DNA of 64,000 bases from an uncultured Roseicyclus sp. (GCA_947491935.1 CANLLF010000005.1:186001-250000), one strand, 5' to 3'. Counted from the stretch's first letter, positions 27,564-41,526 are shown. The notes: a model not told the origin generated them from the letters alone. Translations and numbers: made by a program.

Positions 27564-29089
27564 AGCATCCCGACAAGCGCGGCGATGATCACACCCGCCG
27601 CGATGCCACCCAAACCCAGTGCCACCCGTTCCGGCCAGCGGTTCACCCGCGCCGGTTTTTCCGGATGCGCCTGTGCGATCAATGCGGCCTCCGCCAATTG
27701 CGGCAGGCGCGGCGCGAAGCGCGACAACACGATGGCCGTGCGGACGAGGTCCCGCACCACGGCCTGGGGGCCGATATTGCGCGCGATATATTCCTCGACC
27801 ACCGGGCGGGCCTCGGCCCAGATGTTCAGCTCGGGGTCCAGCGACCGGCCCACGCCTTCGACAACCACCATGGTGCGCTGCAGCAAGATCAGCTCGGTTC
27901 GTGTTTCCATGCCGAAGCGCTCAGTCACCTCGAACAGATAGGCCAGCAAGCGCCCCATCGAAATTCCGCTCGCATCCATGCCAAAGATCGGTTCGCCCAC
28001 CGAGCGGAGCGCCTGGGCAAACTCCCCGACATCCCGGTCGGGCGGCACATATCCGGCCTCGAAATGCACTTCCGCCACGCGCCGGTAATCCTTGCGGATA
28101 AAGCCCATCAGGATCTCGGCATAGACCCGGCGGGTATATTCATCGATCCGCCCCATGATCCCGAAGTCGAGCGCCACCACATCGCCATTCGGGGCCACTT
28201 TCAGGTTGCCCTGATGCATATCCGCGTGGAAATACCCGTCCCGCAGCGCGTGCCGGAGGAACATCTGCAACACCGTCGCGCCCAGTTTCCGGCGGTTGTG
28301 CCCGGCGGCATCGATCGCCGTCAGATCACTCAGCGGCAGGCCCTCGGCCCAGCCCAGTACCATCATCCGCCGAGAGGACAGGCCCCATTCCACCTTGGGC
28401 ACCACAAAGCCGTCGTCCCCTTCGGTATTGGCTGCGAATTCCCCGGCGGCCGACGCCTCGATCCGCAGATCGAGTTCCTGCAAGACGACGCCTTCGAAAT
28501 GCTCGATCACGTCGCGGGGCCGCAACCGGCGGGATGACGGCGACAAGGTCTCGACCAAAGCGGCGATCAGGTAGAACGCGTCCACGTCCTTGCGAAACGC
28601 CCGCTCGATACCGGGCCGGAGGATCTTCACCGCAACGTCGCGGCCGCCCTCCGTCAAAGTCGCGCGGTGCACCTGCGCGATGGAGGCGGCGGCAACCGGA
28701 TCGGAGAACGCGCTGAATACCTCGCCCAGCGGCCGCTCCATCTCAACCTCGACAACCTTGCGCGCCTCGCTTGTGGAGAACGGCGGCAGCTTGTCCTGAA
28801 GCACCTGCAATTCCAGCGCCATGTCATGGCCGACGACGTCCGGGCGGGTCGACAGGATCTGACCAAATTTGATGTAGGCCGGGCCCAGGGCCGTCAGGGC
28901 GCGGGGCACGGGTGGCATGTTGGGGTCGCCACGCAGGCCAAGCCATTTGAAGGGCCAACCCAAAACACGCGCCGCCACACGAATGGGTCGGGGCGCGTCG
29001 ACGGCCTCCAGCACCGCCCCCATGGCACCGGTTCGCTCGAAGGTCGCACCGGTGCGCACCAGCCGCCAGATGTTGTGGGGGCCTCTCAC
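27560..29089 (-). CDS. ubiB: Ubiquinone biosynthesis kinase-like protein UbiB
   Basis: ABC1/UbiB kinase-like domain (LGPAYIKFGQILSTRPDVV). Confidence 0.95.
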   Translation of the reverse strand: MRGPHNIWRLVRTGATFERTGAMGAVLEAVDAPRPIRVAARVLGWPFKWLGLRGDPNMPPVPRALTALGPAYIKFGQILSTRPDVVGHDMALELQVLQDKLPPFSTSEARKVVEVEMERPLGEVFSAFSDPVAAASIAQVHRATLTEGGRDVAVKILRPGIERAFRKDVDAFYLIAALVETLSPSSRRLRPRDVIEHFEGVVLQELDLRIEASAAGEFAANTEGDDGFVVPKVEWGLSSRRMMVLGWAEGLPLSDLTAIDAAGHNRRKLGATVLQMFLRHALRDGYFHADMHQGNLKVAPNGDVVALDFGIMGRIDEYTRRVYAEILMGFIRKDYRRVAEVHFEAGYVPPDRDVGEFAQALRSVGEPIFGMDASGISMGRLLAYLFEVTERFGMETRTELILLQRTMVVVEGVGRSLDPELNIWAEARPVVEEYIARNIGPQAVVRDLVRTAIVLSRFAPRLPQLAEAALIAQAHPEKPARVNRWPERVALGLGGIAAGVIIAALVGML

Positions 29090-29090
29090 G

Positions 29091-29837
29091 TCAGAGCTTC
29101 CAACCCGAATGCAGCGCCGCGATGCCCATCGAGAGGTTGCGGTACTTCACCTGCTCAAAGCCGGCATCCCGGATCATACCCGCAAACGCCTCCTGATCTG
29201 GAAACTTGCGGATCGATTCGACGAGATATTGGTAGCTGTCCCGATCCCCCGCGATCAGCTGCCCCGTGCGGGGGATGACGTTGAAGGAATAGAGGTCATA
29301 GAGCTTCTGCATCCCATCATTGGGCAATTGCGAAAACTCCAGCACCATGAGCCGCCCGCCCGGCTTCAAGACACGACATGCCTCGGACAGCGCGTCGCCG
29401 ATGCGCGTCACGTTCCGGATGCCGAAGCTGATCGTGTAAGCGTCGAAACTGTTGTCGTCGAACGGGAGCGCCATCGCGTCACCGACAACCCAGCTCAGCT
29501 TGTCGGCCATCGCCTCGGCCTCGGCGCGCTTTTCACCTTCCAGCAGCATCTGCTCGGTCATATCGAACACGGTCGCCGTCGCACCCGGCGCACGCTTCAG
29601 AAACCGGAATGCGATGTCTCCGGTGCCGCCCGCCACGTCCAGCAGCGTCTGGCCATCACGCGGGGCCAGCCAATCCATCATCGCATCCTTCCAGATGCGG
29701 TGAATACCCACGCTCATCACGTCGTTCATCACATCGTATTTCGACGCCACATTCGTGAAGACTCCATGGACCATCCCGGCCTTCTGATCTTCGGCCACGT
29801 CCTGGAAACCGAAGTGAGTCGTGCGATCATCCGCCAT
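29091..29837 (-). CDS. ubiE: Ubiquinone/menaquinone methyltransferase UbiE
   Basis: [27 protein letters not shown]; start placed at [11 protein letters not shown]. Confidence 0.96.
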   Translation of the reverse strand: MADDRTTHFGFQDVAEDQKAGMVHGVFTNVASKYDVMNDVMSVGIHRIWKDAMMDWLAPRDGQTLLDVAGGTGDIAFRFLKRAPGATATVFDMTEQMLLEGEKRAEAEAMADKLSWVVGDAMALPFDDNSFDAYTISFGIRNVTRIGDALSEACRVLKPGGRLMVLEFSQLPNDGMQKLYDLYSFNVIPRTGQLIAGDRDSYQYLVESIRKFPDQEAFAGMIRDAGFEQVKYRNLSMGIAALHSGWKL

Positions 29838-29937
29838 GGGACTTGTCCTTTTACCGATCCGCCCCTTCTTATAGGGCGCAGCCAAGGGGTTACAACGTGA
29901 TCCGGCGCACCCCGACAACCCAGAAGGAAAGCCCGAA

Positions 29938-30789
29938 TTGCCTGAACTTCCAGAGGTCGAGACAGTGCGTCGCGGGCTTTTGCCCGTCCTCGAAGGCGCG
30001 CGGATCGCCAAAGCCGCCGTCAATCGCCCTGATTTGCGCTGGCCGTTCCCGGAAAACATGGCCGAACGGTTGACCGGTGCAACCGTCACGGCGCTCAGAC
30101 GACGGTCAAAATACATCCTTGCCGATCTTGATACCGGCGAGACCCTACTGATCCATCTGGGCATGTCCGGGCGGATGCTCATCTCGGGAAATCAGGTTGG
30201 CCAATTTCACCACGCCCATCCCGCCCCGGAAAAACACGACCATGTCGTGATCGAGACCGACGAAGGCGCGCGGATCATCTTCAACGATGCCCGGCGCTTC
30301 GGCGCGATGGACCTGCTGGAGACCGCAACGCAGAATGCCCATTGGCTGATCCGGGATCTGGGGCCGGAGCCGCTTGGCAACGCCTTCCACGAAACCCACC
30401 TGATCGCCGCGTTCAAAGGCAAGCGCAGCCCGGTGAAATCCGCGCTGCTGGATCAGCGCATCGTGGCCGGGCTTGGCAATATATATGTGTGCGAAGCGCT
30501 CTGGCGGGCGGGGATTTCACCCCTGCGTCATGCCGGGCGGATCGGTGCACCCCGAGTCGCTGCATTGGTGCCGATCATCCGCGATGTATTGGCAGAAGCT
30601 ATCGAGGCCGGAGGCTCTTCCTTGCGAGATCACCGGCAAGCAAATGGTGAACTGGGATATTTTCAACACACATTTCGGGTCTATGGGCGCGAGGGTGAGG
30701 CCTGCCAAACCCCGGAATGCGCTGAAAAAATCCGCCGCAAGGTGCAATCGGGCCGCTCCAGTTTTTACTGCCCGGCCTGCCAGAGATAG
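29938..30789 (+). CDS. mutM: Formamidopyrimidine-DNA glycosylase (TTG start)
   Basis: [14 protein letters not shown]-terminus and C-terminal zinc finger CQTPEC...FYCPACQR. Confidence 0.97.
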   Translation: MPELPEVETVRRGLLPVLEGARIAKAAVNRPDLRWPFPENMAERLTGATVTALRRRSKYILADLDTGETLLIHLGMSGRMLISGNQVGQFHHAHPAPEKHDHVVIETDEGARIIFNDARRFGAMDLLETATQNAHWLIRDLGPEPLGNAFHETHLIAAFKGKRSPVKSALLDQRIVAGLGNIYVCEALWRAGISPLRHAGRIGAPRVAALVPIIRDVLAEAIEAGGSSLRDHRQANGELGYFQHTFRVYGREGEACQTPECAEKIRRKVQSGRSSFYCPACQR

Positions 30790-30853
30790 CTTGAAACCGC
30801 CGCAACGGGTGCTAACCCTCATACCTCGGTTCAACAGCCAATGAGCGCACTCC

Positions 30854-31630
30854 ATGGCCTACGAGACCCTGATCGTCGACGTCGAAGATCATATCTGCCT
30901 GATCAAACTCAACCGCCCCGACGCGCTGAATGCGCTCAACACGCAACTCCTGAACGAGTTGGGCAAGGCGCTTGCCTCGGCAGACGAGAATGACAAGGTC
31001 CGCTGCATCGTCATCACCGGGTCCGATAAGGCCTTCGCCGCCGGGGCCGATATCTCCGAGATGGCGGAGAAAACCTTCACCGATGTCGTCTATGAAGACC
31101 TCTTCGCCAAGGCGTCGGCCGATATCCTGCGCATTCGCAAGCCGATCATCGCGGCAGTGTCGGGTTATGCCCTGGGCGGCGGTTGTGAGTTGGCGATGAT
31201 CTGCGATTTCATCATCGCGGGTGACAATGCGAAATTCGGCCAACCCGAGATCAATATCGGCGTCATGGCCGGTATGGGTGGATCCCAGCGACTGACCCGT
31301 CTGGTGGGCAAGTCGAAATCGATGGACATGCACCTGACCGGCCGCTTCATGGCCGCCGAAGAGGCCGAGCGTGCGGGCCTTGTGTCCCGCGTGGTGCCCG
31401 CGAAAAAACTGATGGACGAGGCGATGGCCGCAGCCGCCAAGATCACCGAGAAATCGGCGATCTCGACCATGGCCGTGAAAGAGGCGGTGAACCGCGCCGA
31501 GGAAGTTGGCCTGTCCGAAGGGCTCCTGTTCGAGCGGCGCCTGTTCCATTCGCTCTTCGCCACCGAAGATCAAAGCGAAGGCATGGCCGCCTTCCTTGAA
31601 AAGCGCGAACCGCAATTCCGGGACAAATAG
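30854..31630 (+). CDS. Enoyl-CoA hydratase
   Basis: Crotonase fold motifs ([31 protein letters not shown]). Confidence 0.95.
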   Translation: MAYETLIVDVEDHICLIKLNRPDALNALNTQLLNELGKALASADENDKVRCIVITGSDKAFAAGADISEMAEKTFTDVVYEDLFAKASADILRIRKPIIAAVSGYALGGGCELAMICDFIIAGDNAKFGQPEINIGVMAGMGGSQRLTRLVGKSKSMDMHLTGRFMAAEEAERAGLVSRVVPAKKLMDEAMAAAAKITEKSAISTMAVKEAVNRAEEVGLSEGLLFERRLFHSLFATEDQSEGMAAFLEKREPQFRDK

Positions 31631-31791
31631 GCTTCCCTTCCGCGGCCAATCCACCTATATGCCGCGCCAGACATGCGTGTGAGGCCCGCTCTTTGGCCAG
31701 ATTCGCCCGGTAGTGAACCCGGGGTCGGGACCACCCGCGTTGCACATATTTGAACATGCCCGCACAGCGGGCCGACGAAGGATCAGACACG

Positions 31792-32058
31792 ATGGCAAAT
31801 TCGCCCCAAGCCAAGAAACGCGCCCGCCAGAACGAGCGCCGGTTCCAGATCAACAAAGCCCGCCGTTCGCGCATCCGCACCCATCTGCGCAAGGTCGAAG
31901 AGGCCATCGCATCCGGCGATCAGACGGCCGCGGCAGAGGCCCTGAAAACCGTCCAGCCCGAGTTGATGCGCGGTGTCACCAAAGGGGTGATGCATAAAAA
32001 CACAGCATCGCGGAAAATGTCGCGCCTTGCCGCTCGCGTGAAGGGCATGGGCGCATAA
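31792..32058 (+). CDS. rpsT: 30S ribosomal protein S20
   Basis: [39 protein letters not shown]. Confidence 0.98.
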   Translation: MANSPQAKKRARQNERRFQINKARRSRIRTHLRKVEEAIASGDQTAAAEALKTVQPELMRGVTKGVMHKNTASRKMSRLAARVKGMGA

Positions 32059-32085
32059 TCGCCCTCCTTTCACCCTTGTATTGAA

Positions 32086-32114
32086 GGCGCTCCGTCATCG
32101 GGGCGCCTTTTTTT
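32086..32114 (+). terminator. Rho-independent terminator of rpsT
   Basis: GGCGCTCCG-tcat-CGGGGCGCC followed by T7. Confidence 0.9.
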
Positions 32115-32593
32115 GTCGGGAAATAGTCAACACGGACAAGGCTCTAATTCGGGCCACCAGATTCGATATGGCGAAGGAGACGAGTCAAGCACGAAGAGGT
32201 GTTGCGAGGCGCGCGCGACTCCCGATAGTTTCTGCCTTGCGAGTCAGACGCCTTGGGGGGCGGTTGAGGGGCGCCAGCCTTCCGCACGATGCCATAGGGC
32301 CAGAACGAGGACAGCGTTCACAGGCCCACCGGTCGAATGACCGATGCGCATTGCTTGAGGAGTTGAGGGGAAAGGCCGCAGCACACGCTTTGCGCTGCGA
32401 CGGACCTGTTTGGTGTCATCCCGATTGCTGCCCACCAATCCGTGTTATGCGGACGACACGTCATTCCACGCCGGATCAACCGGTGGGTCATGATTGTGTT
32501 GTAGAGGATCGAGGTGATCAGGGCGGGCGGCGAAAAATGGTGTGAAACCGGCCATCGATGAATCGGTCGGACAAGAAAAGGGACGGAAAACGA

Positions 32594-34057
32594 ATGACCG
32601 ATGAGACGTGGGGCCAGGTCCGCAATGAGTTGCTGCAGGTTGTGGGCCGAAACAACTTCAAGGCGTGGATTGAACCGATTGCGTTCGACCGCATTGATGA
32701 GCGCACCGCGCATTTTCACGTACCCACCGGTTTCATCGGGTCTTGGGTGTCCAACAATTTCGGCGATCTGATCCTGCGTCATCTGACGTCTCATGGTATC
32801 GGGGCCGACCGGGTCGAATTCACCGTCGCCCCCCGTGGGGCCGTGGCTGCGAATTCCGCCGCACCGGCAACCGTCGCGCCATCCCATGCCGCCGCCCCGG
32901 CCCCCGCTCCCGCGCCCAGCCCGGTTCCAGAGATGGCCACCGCCGCTGCGCCCGCTCCGGCGCAAGTGGCGCCCGCGCCAAGCCCGGCCGCCCAGCCCCG
33001 CGCCAGCAGCAATGACCTGCCCGGGGCCAAGCTGAACCCGGCCCTCACCTTCGAAAACTTCGTGGTCGGCAAACCGAACGAACTGGCCCACGCCGCCGCC
33101 CGTCGCGTCGCGGAAACGCTCGACGTCACATTCAATCCGCTGTTCCTCTATGGCGGCGTCGGCCTCGGCAAGACCCACCTGATGCACGCCATCGCCTGGG
33201 ATCTGCAGGACCGCTTCCCTGACGCCAAGATCCTCTATCTCTCGGCCGAGCAATTCATGCACCGGTTCGTCCGCGCGCTGCGCGAGCAGGATACGTTCAA
33301 CTTCAAGGAAACCTTCCGTTCGGTCGATATCCTGATGGTCGATGACGTCCAGTTCATCGCCGGCAAGACCTCGACACAGCAGGAATTCTTCCACACATTC
33401 AATGCATTGGTGGAAATGGGCAAACAGATCGTCATCTCCGGGGACCGCGCGCCGGTGGATATGGAAGAGCTCGACAATCGCATCGCGTCGCGCCTGCAAT
33501 GCGGCCTTGTGGTCGACATCCACCCCACGGATTACGAGCTTCGCCTCGGCGTCCTGCAGCATAAGTGCGAAACGCTCTCGGCCCGCTATCCGCATGTGAA
33601 ATTTGCCGATGGCGTGTTGCAATATCTGGCCCAGAAGATCTCTTCGAACATCCGCGTTCTGGAAGGCGCGCTGACGCGGCTCTTTGCCTTTGCCGATCTG
33701 GTGCGCCGCGAAGTGACGGTCGATGTCGCCAAGGAATGCCTGACGGATGTTCTGCGCGCGACCGACAAGAAGGTCACCATGGACGAGATCATCAAGAAAA
33801 CCTGCGAATATTACAAACTGCGCCAGGTGGACCTGATAAGCCAGAACCGCCAGCGCGCCATTGCCCGCCCGCGTCAGATGGCGATGTACCTGTGCAAACG
33901 CCTGACCCAGCGGTCGTTGCCCGAGATCGGCAAGAAATTCGGCGGACGCGATCACACCACGATCCTCTACGGCGTCCGCAAGATCGAAGAGCTGATGCAG
34001 GCCGACAGCCAGATCGCCGAAGACGCCGAACTGTTGCGCCGATTGCTCGAAGCCTGA
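32594..34057 (+). CDS. dnaA: Chromosomal replication initiator DnaA
   Basis: AAA+ Walker A GGVGLGKTHL; C-terminal GGRDHTTILYGVRKIE. Confidence 0.98.
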   Translation: MTDETWGQVRNELLQVVGRNNFKAWIEPIAFDRIDERTAHFHVPTGFIGSWVSNNFGDLILRHLTSHGIGADRVEFTVAPRGAVAANSAAPATVAPSHAAAPAPAPAPSPVPEMATAAAPAPAQVAPAPSPAAQPRASSNDLPGAKLNPALTFENFVVGKPNELAHAAARRVAETLDVTFNPLFLYGGVGLGKTHLMHAIAWDLQDRFPDAKILYLSAEQFMHRFVRALREQDTFNFKETFRSVDILMVDDVQFIAGKTSTQQEFFHTFNALVEMGKQIVISGDRAPVDMEELDNRIASRLQCGLVVDIHPTDYELRLGVLQHKCETLSARYPHVKFADGVLQYLAQKISSNIRVLEGALTRLFAFADLVRREVTVDVAKECLTDVLRATDKKVTMDEIIKKTCEYYKLRQVDLISQNRQRAIARPRQMAMYLCKRLTQRSLPEIGKKFGGRDHTTILYGVRKIEELMQADSQIAEDAELLRRLLEA

Positions 34058-34191
34058 TCAATCGTCCCGTGGCGTCCGCTCAGGCCTTGACCCCGGCGGG
34101 CGCACAGGCGTTACCTCACCTGTAAAAGCACTTGTGCCTATCTGGGGTCCGGGTAATCTCGCGGCCCCGCGATCTGTCGGAGCCCAAGGTC

Positions 34192-35310
34192 ATGAAACTC
34201 TCCATCGAACGCGCAACACTCTTGCGCGCCGTCTCTCAGGCACAATCTGTTGTGGAGCGTCGCAACACGATCCCGATCCTCGCCAATGTCCTGATCGAAG
34301 CCGAAGGCGACACTGTCAGCTTCCGCGCGACGGACCTTGATATCGAGGTGGTCGATAAGGCCCCCGCCCAAGTGGAGCGCGCCGGGGCCACCACCGTCTC
34401 CGCCGTGACCCTCCATGAGATCGTGCGCAAATTGCCCGATGGCGCCTTGGTATCCCTCACGGAAGACAGCGCCGCGGGCCGCCTGACGGTTGAGGCCGGC
34501 CGATCGACCTTTCAGCTGGCCACGCTGCCCCGCGAAGACTTTCCGGTCATGGCCTCCACCGATTACGCCGCCAATTTCTCCGCCAAGGCGCCTGACCTGC
34601 GCCGCCTCTTCGACAAATCCAAATTCGCGATCTCCACGGAAGAGACGCGCTATTATCTCAACGGCGTCTATTTCCATGTCGCCGAGGGGGATAACGGCCC
34701 CGCACTCCGGGCCGTCGCAACCGATGGCCACCGCCTGGCGCGCATCGACGCCGCCCTGCCCGATGGCGCCGCCGACATGCCCGGCGTGATCGTGCCCCGC
34801 AAAACCGTGGGGGAGCTCCGCAAGCTCCTCGACGATGACGATGCGCAGATCGCAGTCTCGGTCTCGGAAACCAAGATCCGCTTCGCGACGCCCGAAATCA
34901 CGCTGACCTCCAAGGTCATCGACGGAACCTTCCCCGATTACACCCGCGTCATCCCCGCCGGAAACACGCGGCGGATGGAAGTGGATGCGGGGGATTTCGC
35001 CAAGGCTGTCGACCTGGTCGCCACCGTCAGCTCCGAACGCTCCCGCGCGGTGAAGATGGCGCTGGATGAAGATCGTCTTGTGCTGTCGGTCAACGCACCG
35101 GATTCCGGTAATGCCGAGGCGGAACTGGCCGTGGCCTACGGCGACGAGAAACTGGAAATTGGATTCAACGCCAAATACTTACTGGAAATCGCCAGCCAGG
35201 TGGACCGGGAAAATGCGGTGTTCATGTTCTCCTCCCCCGCCGAGCCGACGCTGATGCGCGAAGGCAATGACGAAAGTGCGATCTACGTCGTCATGCCGAT
35301 GCGCGTATAA
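34192..35310 (+). CDS. dnaN: DNA polymerase III beta subunit
   Basis: MKLSIERATLLRAVSQAQSVVERRNTIPILANVLIEA; C-terminal YVVMPMRV. Confidence 0.98.
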   Translation: MKLSIERATLLRAVSQAQSVVERRNTIPILANVLIEAEGDTVSFRATDLDIEVVDKAPAQVERAGATTVSAVTLHEIVRKLPDGALVSLTEDSAAGRLTVEAGRSTFQLATLPREDFPVMASTDYAANFSAKAPDLRRLFDKSKFAISTEETRYYLNGVYFHVAEGDNGPALRAVATDGHRLARIDAALPDGAADMPGVIVPRKTVGELRKLLDDDDAQIAVSVSETKIRFATPEITLTSKVIDGTFPDYTRVIPAGNTRRMEVDAGDFAKAVDLVATVSSERSRAVKMALDEDRLVLSVNAPDSGNAEAELAVAYGDEKLEIGFNAKYLLEIASQVDRENAVFMFSSPAEPTLMREGNDESAIYVVMPMRV

Positions 35311-35366
35311 GCGATGTTGGATGCCTCCGGCGGGGGTATTTCGAACCAGTGGAAGGACAGGATGGG

Positions 35367-36458
35367 ATGAGCCGGACGTTCATCGCCTCTCTGGTGTTGT
35401 CGCATTTCCGGTCTCACAGGCGCGCGACTCTTGATCTGGACGGGCGTCCGGTGACGTTGTTCGGACCCAACGGGGCGGGCAAGACCAACCTGATGGAGGC
35501 AGTATCGCTTTTGTCCCCCGGGCGCGGGTTACGGCGCGCGGCGGCCGATGAGATTATCCGCAGGCCCGAGGCGATCGGATGGAAAGTGGGGGCCGAGATT
35601 GCCGGGCCGGGCGTGGGCCACGAGGTGGCGCTGACGGCGGAGCCGGGCGCGGCGCGGGCCACGCAGATCGATGGCAAGAGCGCGCCGCAACTGGCCTTGG
35701 CGAAGCTGTTGCGGATTGTCTGGCTGGTGCCCTCGCAAGACCGGCTCTGGATCGAAGGCGCCGAGGGCCGTCGGCGATTCCTGGACCGCATCACGCTGAG
35801 CTTTCTGCCGGATCATGGGGAGGCCGTGCTGACCTTTGAGAAGGCCATGCGGGAGCGGAACCGCCTGCTGAAAGACGATGTGCGCGACCCGGCCTGGTAC
35901 CGCGCATTGGAGGCCCAGATGGCGGGCGCAGCCGCGCGAATCGTGGCCAACCGGGCGGATACCCTGACGCGGATCGCGGCCGCGCAAGACGGGGCGACCA
36001 CCGCGTTTCCAACCGCGGATATCGCGATGGAGGTCGAGTATACCCTTGAAACAGAGGGTGATTTTGCCACCGCCTTTGAGGAGAGCCGCTCCCGCGATCT
36101 GGCCGCGGGGCGCACATTGATCGGGCCGCACCGGGCCGATATGTCAGCCATCTACCGCGACAAGGGCGTGGCGGCGAAACAATGCTCGACCGGGGAGCAG
36201 AAGGCGCTTCTGATCTCGCTGATCCTGTCCAACGCGCGGGCCCTGAAGGTAGAGACCGGCATAGCGCCATTGGTCTTGCTGGACGAGGTTGCGGCCCATC
36301 TGGATGCCGACCGCCGCGCGGCGCTGTTCGACGAGATCTGCGCGTTGGAGGCCCAGGCCTGGATGACAGGCACGGGGCCGGAACTGTTCGCGGAGCTCGG
36401 CGAGCGGGCGCAGCATTTCGAGGTGACGGATGTGAATGGCGAAAGCCGGGTGACATGA
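35367..36458 (+). CDS. recF: DNA replication/repair protein RecF
   Basis: LSHFRSHRRATLDL...LFGPNGAGKTNLMEAVSLLSPGRGLR. Confidence 0.97.
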   Translation: MSRTFIASLVLSHFRSHRRATLDLDGRPVTLFGPNGAGKTNLMEAVSLLSPGRGLRRAAADEIIRRPEAIGWKVGAEIAGPGVGHEVALTAEPGAARATQIDGKSAPQLALAKLLRIVWLVPSQDRLWIEGAEGRRRFLDRITLSFLPDHGEAVLTFEKAMRERNRLLKDDVRDPAWYRALEAQMAGAAARIVANRADTLTRIAAAQDGATTAFPTADIAMEVEYTLETEGDFATAFEESRSRDLAAGRTLIGPHRADMSAIYRDKGVAAKQCSTGEQKALLISLILSNARALKVETGIAPLVLLDEVAAHLDADRRAALFDEICALEAQAWMTGTGPELFAELGERAQHFEVTDVNGESRVT

Positions 36459-36958
36459 GCGGGCAGGTTCTCCTCTTGCGCGGGACCAATGTGGGCGGCC
36501 ATGGCAAGCTCCCCATGGCGGACCTGAGGGCGCTGCTGGACAGGTTGGGGGCCGGAGGCGCGCGGACCCATCTGCAATCGGGCAACGCGGTGTGCCCGGA
36601 GCCGGTCGAGCCGGGCGCGGTTTCCGATCAGATCGAGGCGAACCACGGCTTCCGCCCGATGATCGTGTCCCTTGGCGCCACCCAATGGCAGGCCCGTATC
36701 GCGAGCCATTCGTTTCCGACAGACGCCCCAAAGGCGCTGCACGGCTTCTTCCACGATGGCCCACCGCTCGATACCGCGCCGCTGTCCCCGCTTTTGGGCG
36801 AGACAGAACAACTCTCGTCGCAACCCGGGGTGCTTTGGCTCTACACGCCGGGTGGGATCGGGCGCTCCAGGGTTGCGGCGAAATTGTCTCGGGCGCCTGT
36901 CACCGCCCGAAACTGGAACACGATCGCCGCGATATCCACCCTGCTGGACGGCCTCTAA
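36455..36958 (+). CDS. DUF1697 family protein
   Basis: LLLRGTNVGGHGKLPMADLRALL...THLQSGNAV; ATGA overlap with recF. Confidence 0.85.
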   Translation: MSGQVLLLRGTNVGGHGKLPMADLRALLDRLGAGGARTHLQSGNAVCPEPVEPGAVSDQIEANHGFRPMIVSLGATQWQARIASHSFPTDAPKALHGFFHDGPPLDTAPLSPLLGETEQLSSQPGVLWLYTPGGIGRSRVAAKLSRAPVTARNWNTIAAISTLLDGL

Positions 36959-36978
36959 GCCACGCCACTACCCCATGA

Positions 36979-39597
<2,619 letters not shown>

Positions 39598-39661
39598 AGG
39601 CAAACTTGCGGTGCTGCGGGCAGGGACCTAACGTTGACCCGACGTCAATCGGAGGTCTCTC

Positions 39662-40540
39662 ATGTTTCGCATATCCGCTGTCAGCCTGTCTCTCGCGCTT
39701 CTGCCATCATTGGCTACCGCTGACGTGACCGAAACGACGATTACAATCGAACGTCCCGGGCAGGATGTGATCGGAACCCTTGCCGTTCCGTCCGGAGATC
39801 CCGCGCCCGTTGTCCTGCTGCTGCATGGGTTCACCGGATCACGGGATGAGCTGGCAACCGAAGCCGTGCCCGAAGGCGTGTTCGCGCGCACAGCCAGCCA
39901 TCTGGCCGAGGTCGGGTTTGCCAGCCTCCGCATCGATTTCGCGGGATCGGGGGACGCAACGGACGAAATGAGCTTTGCCGAGACAACCTTCGAAGGCCAG
40001 ATCGCCGACGCGCTGGCCGCCATAGAATACCTGCAATCACTCGACAGCGTGCAAACCGACGACCTTCATCTGATCGGCTGGAGCCAAGGCGGCCTCGTTG
40101 CCGCCGCCGCGGCCGGGCGCAGCGATGCGTTCGACGCCGTGGCGCTCTGGAATGCGGCGGCGACGCCGATGGAAACCTTCACCGGCTTTCTGGGGGAAGA
40201 CATTGTCAGCGCCGGTCTGTCTGCCGGGCCCGACGATCCCATCGAGATCGTCCTGCCCTGGACGGAGATCACGCTGAACGGCGCCTTTTTCCAGGGTCTG
40301 GCAACCAGCGATCCCCTGGCCGAGATTGCCGCCTATTCCGGGCCTCTCTTCGTGGCACAAGGCAGCCTCGACACCACCGTCCCGCCGGTTTCCGCAGATC
40401 TGTTCATCGAAGCCCATGACGGCCCCGAGGAACTTTGGACAGCCGAGATGGACCATGTCTTCAACGTGTTCGCCACGGACGAAACCCTGGATCAGTTGCT
40501 GGCCGCCACGGTGGCGTTTTTCGAAGCCCACGGCGACTGA
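39662..40540 (+). CDS. Secreted alpha/beta hydrolase
   Basis: Signal peptide; VVLLLHGFTGSRDE, nucleophile GWSQGG. Confidence 0.88.
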   Translation: MFRISAVSLSLALLPSLATADVTETTITIERPGQDVIGTLAVPSGDPAPVVLLLHGFTGSRDELATEAVPEGVFARTASHLAEVGFASLRIDFAGSGDATDEMSFAETTFEGQIADALAAIEYLQSLDSVQTDDLHLIGWSQGGLVAAAAAGRSDAFDAVALWNAAATPMETFTGFLGEDIVSAGLSAGPDDPIEIVLPWTEITLNGAFFQGLATSDPLAEIAAYSGPLFVAQGSLDTTVPPVSADLFIEAHDGPEELWTAEMDHVFNVFATDETLDQLLAATVAFFEAHGD

Positions 40541-40592
40541 CCCACCAGAGCGTTTCGCCACCACCATTCCGTGACCAGCAGAGGTTTGTCCC

Positions 40593-41249
40593 ATGTCCGA
40601 CGGTTTTGCAGAGATGATCACTCGCGCCAACGGTTTCTTCGTCGACTTGCGCGCGAACAACACCAAGGCATTCTACGAAGCCCACAAGGCCATGTATAAT
40701 TCCGAGATCAAGAAACCCGCCGAACTCCTTGCGGACCTCTTCGCCGAAGACCTCGCCAAACATACCGGCAAGGCCCACAAACCCAAACTCTTCCGCATCC
40801 ACCGCGATGTGCGCTTCTCCAAGGACAAGACGCCCTACAACACCCACCTGCATCTGATGTGGTCCCGCCCCGAACAGGCCACAACGCCCACCTGGTTCTT
40901 CGGCTCGTCCCCGGATTACCTGATCCTCGGCATGGGGGTGATGGGGCTGGAGAAGGACGGCCTGGCCGCCTACCGCACCATGGTGGACCGCCGCGGCGAT
41001 GACCTGACCGGCGCGTTGGAGGCGTCCGGCGCCAGCCTGAGCGATTGGGGGCCCGATCCGCTGAAACGTGTGCCCAAACCGTTCGATCAGGACCATCCCC
41101 ATGCGGACCTGCTTAAGCGCAAGGCCTTCGCGGTGAATGTCGATCTTGCGGCCGGATGGGACAAGACCGGGCTTCTCAAGACGCTCAACGCGATGGTTCC
41201 CGCCCTTCTGCCGATCTGGACGATTCTCGACGAGACCTTCCCCGGCTGA
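40593..41249 (+). CDS. DUF2461 (TIGR02453) family protein
   Basis: FFVDLRANNTKAFYEAHKAMY..., FRIHRDVRFSKDKTPYNTH. Confidence 0.9.
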   Translation: MSDGFAEMITRANGFFVDLRANNTKAFYEAHKAMYNSEIKKPAELLADLFAEDLAKHTGKAHKPKLFRIHRDVRFSKDKTPYNTHLHLMWSRPEQATTPTWFFGSSPDYLILGMGVMGLEKDGLAAYRTMVDRRGDDLTGALEASGASLSDWGPDPLKRVPKPFDQDHPHADLLKRKAFAVNVDLAAGWDKTGLLKTLNAMVPALLPIWTILDETFPG

Positions 41250-41285
41250 TCCCTTTTCCGAAAGCGATTCGAATCGCACGCCAGG

Positions 41286-41303
41286 GGTAAGGGCAGCCTT
41301 ACC
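41286..41303. repeat. Inverted repeat GGTAAGG-GCAG-CCTTACC
   Basis: 7-bp perfect dyad in the curli cassette upstream region. Confidence 0.6.
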
Positions 41304-41508
41304 TTAAGGGATGCTTCATGCGAATCCCGGCAAGGACCAGGTCCTCCCAGAACTGCGGGGAAACCTTACCTGGGCCTCTGACACCCGATAACATCGCCAT
41401 GACACGGGCCTGACAGCATGCTATCGGGCGATTTTTCGACGTTGCGTCACTCGTCAAAGACTCTCTTTTATATTGTTTATTTTCAGCGATTTAAGCCAAT
41501 GACATTCG

Positions 41509-41526
41509 ATAACATCCCCCTGTTAT
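41509..41526. promoter_or_regulatory. Candidate operator ATAACA-N6-TGTTAT upstream of curli cassette
   Basis: Perfect 6-bp dyad; CGATAACATC core repeated at 41386-41395 with the same spacing to a degenerate second half. Confidence 0.5.

Noticed and set aside
32118-32593. Classical oriC with DnaA boxes upstream of dnaA
   Set aside because: No TTATCCACA or close variant found by eye; adjacency to dnaA alone is insufficient to call an origin.
32318-33955. 545-aa minus-strand ORF opposite dnaA
   Set aside because: Antisense artefact; dnaA is unambiguous on the plus strand.
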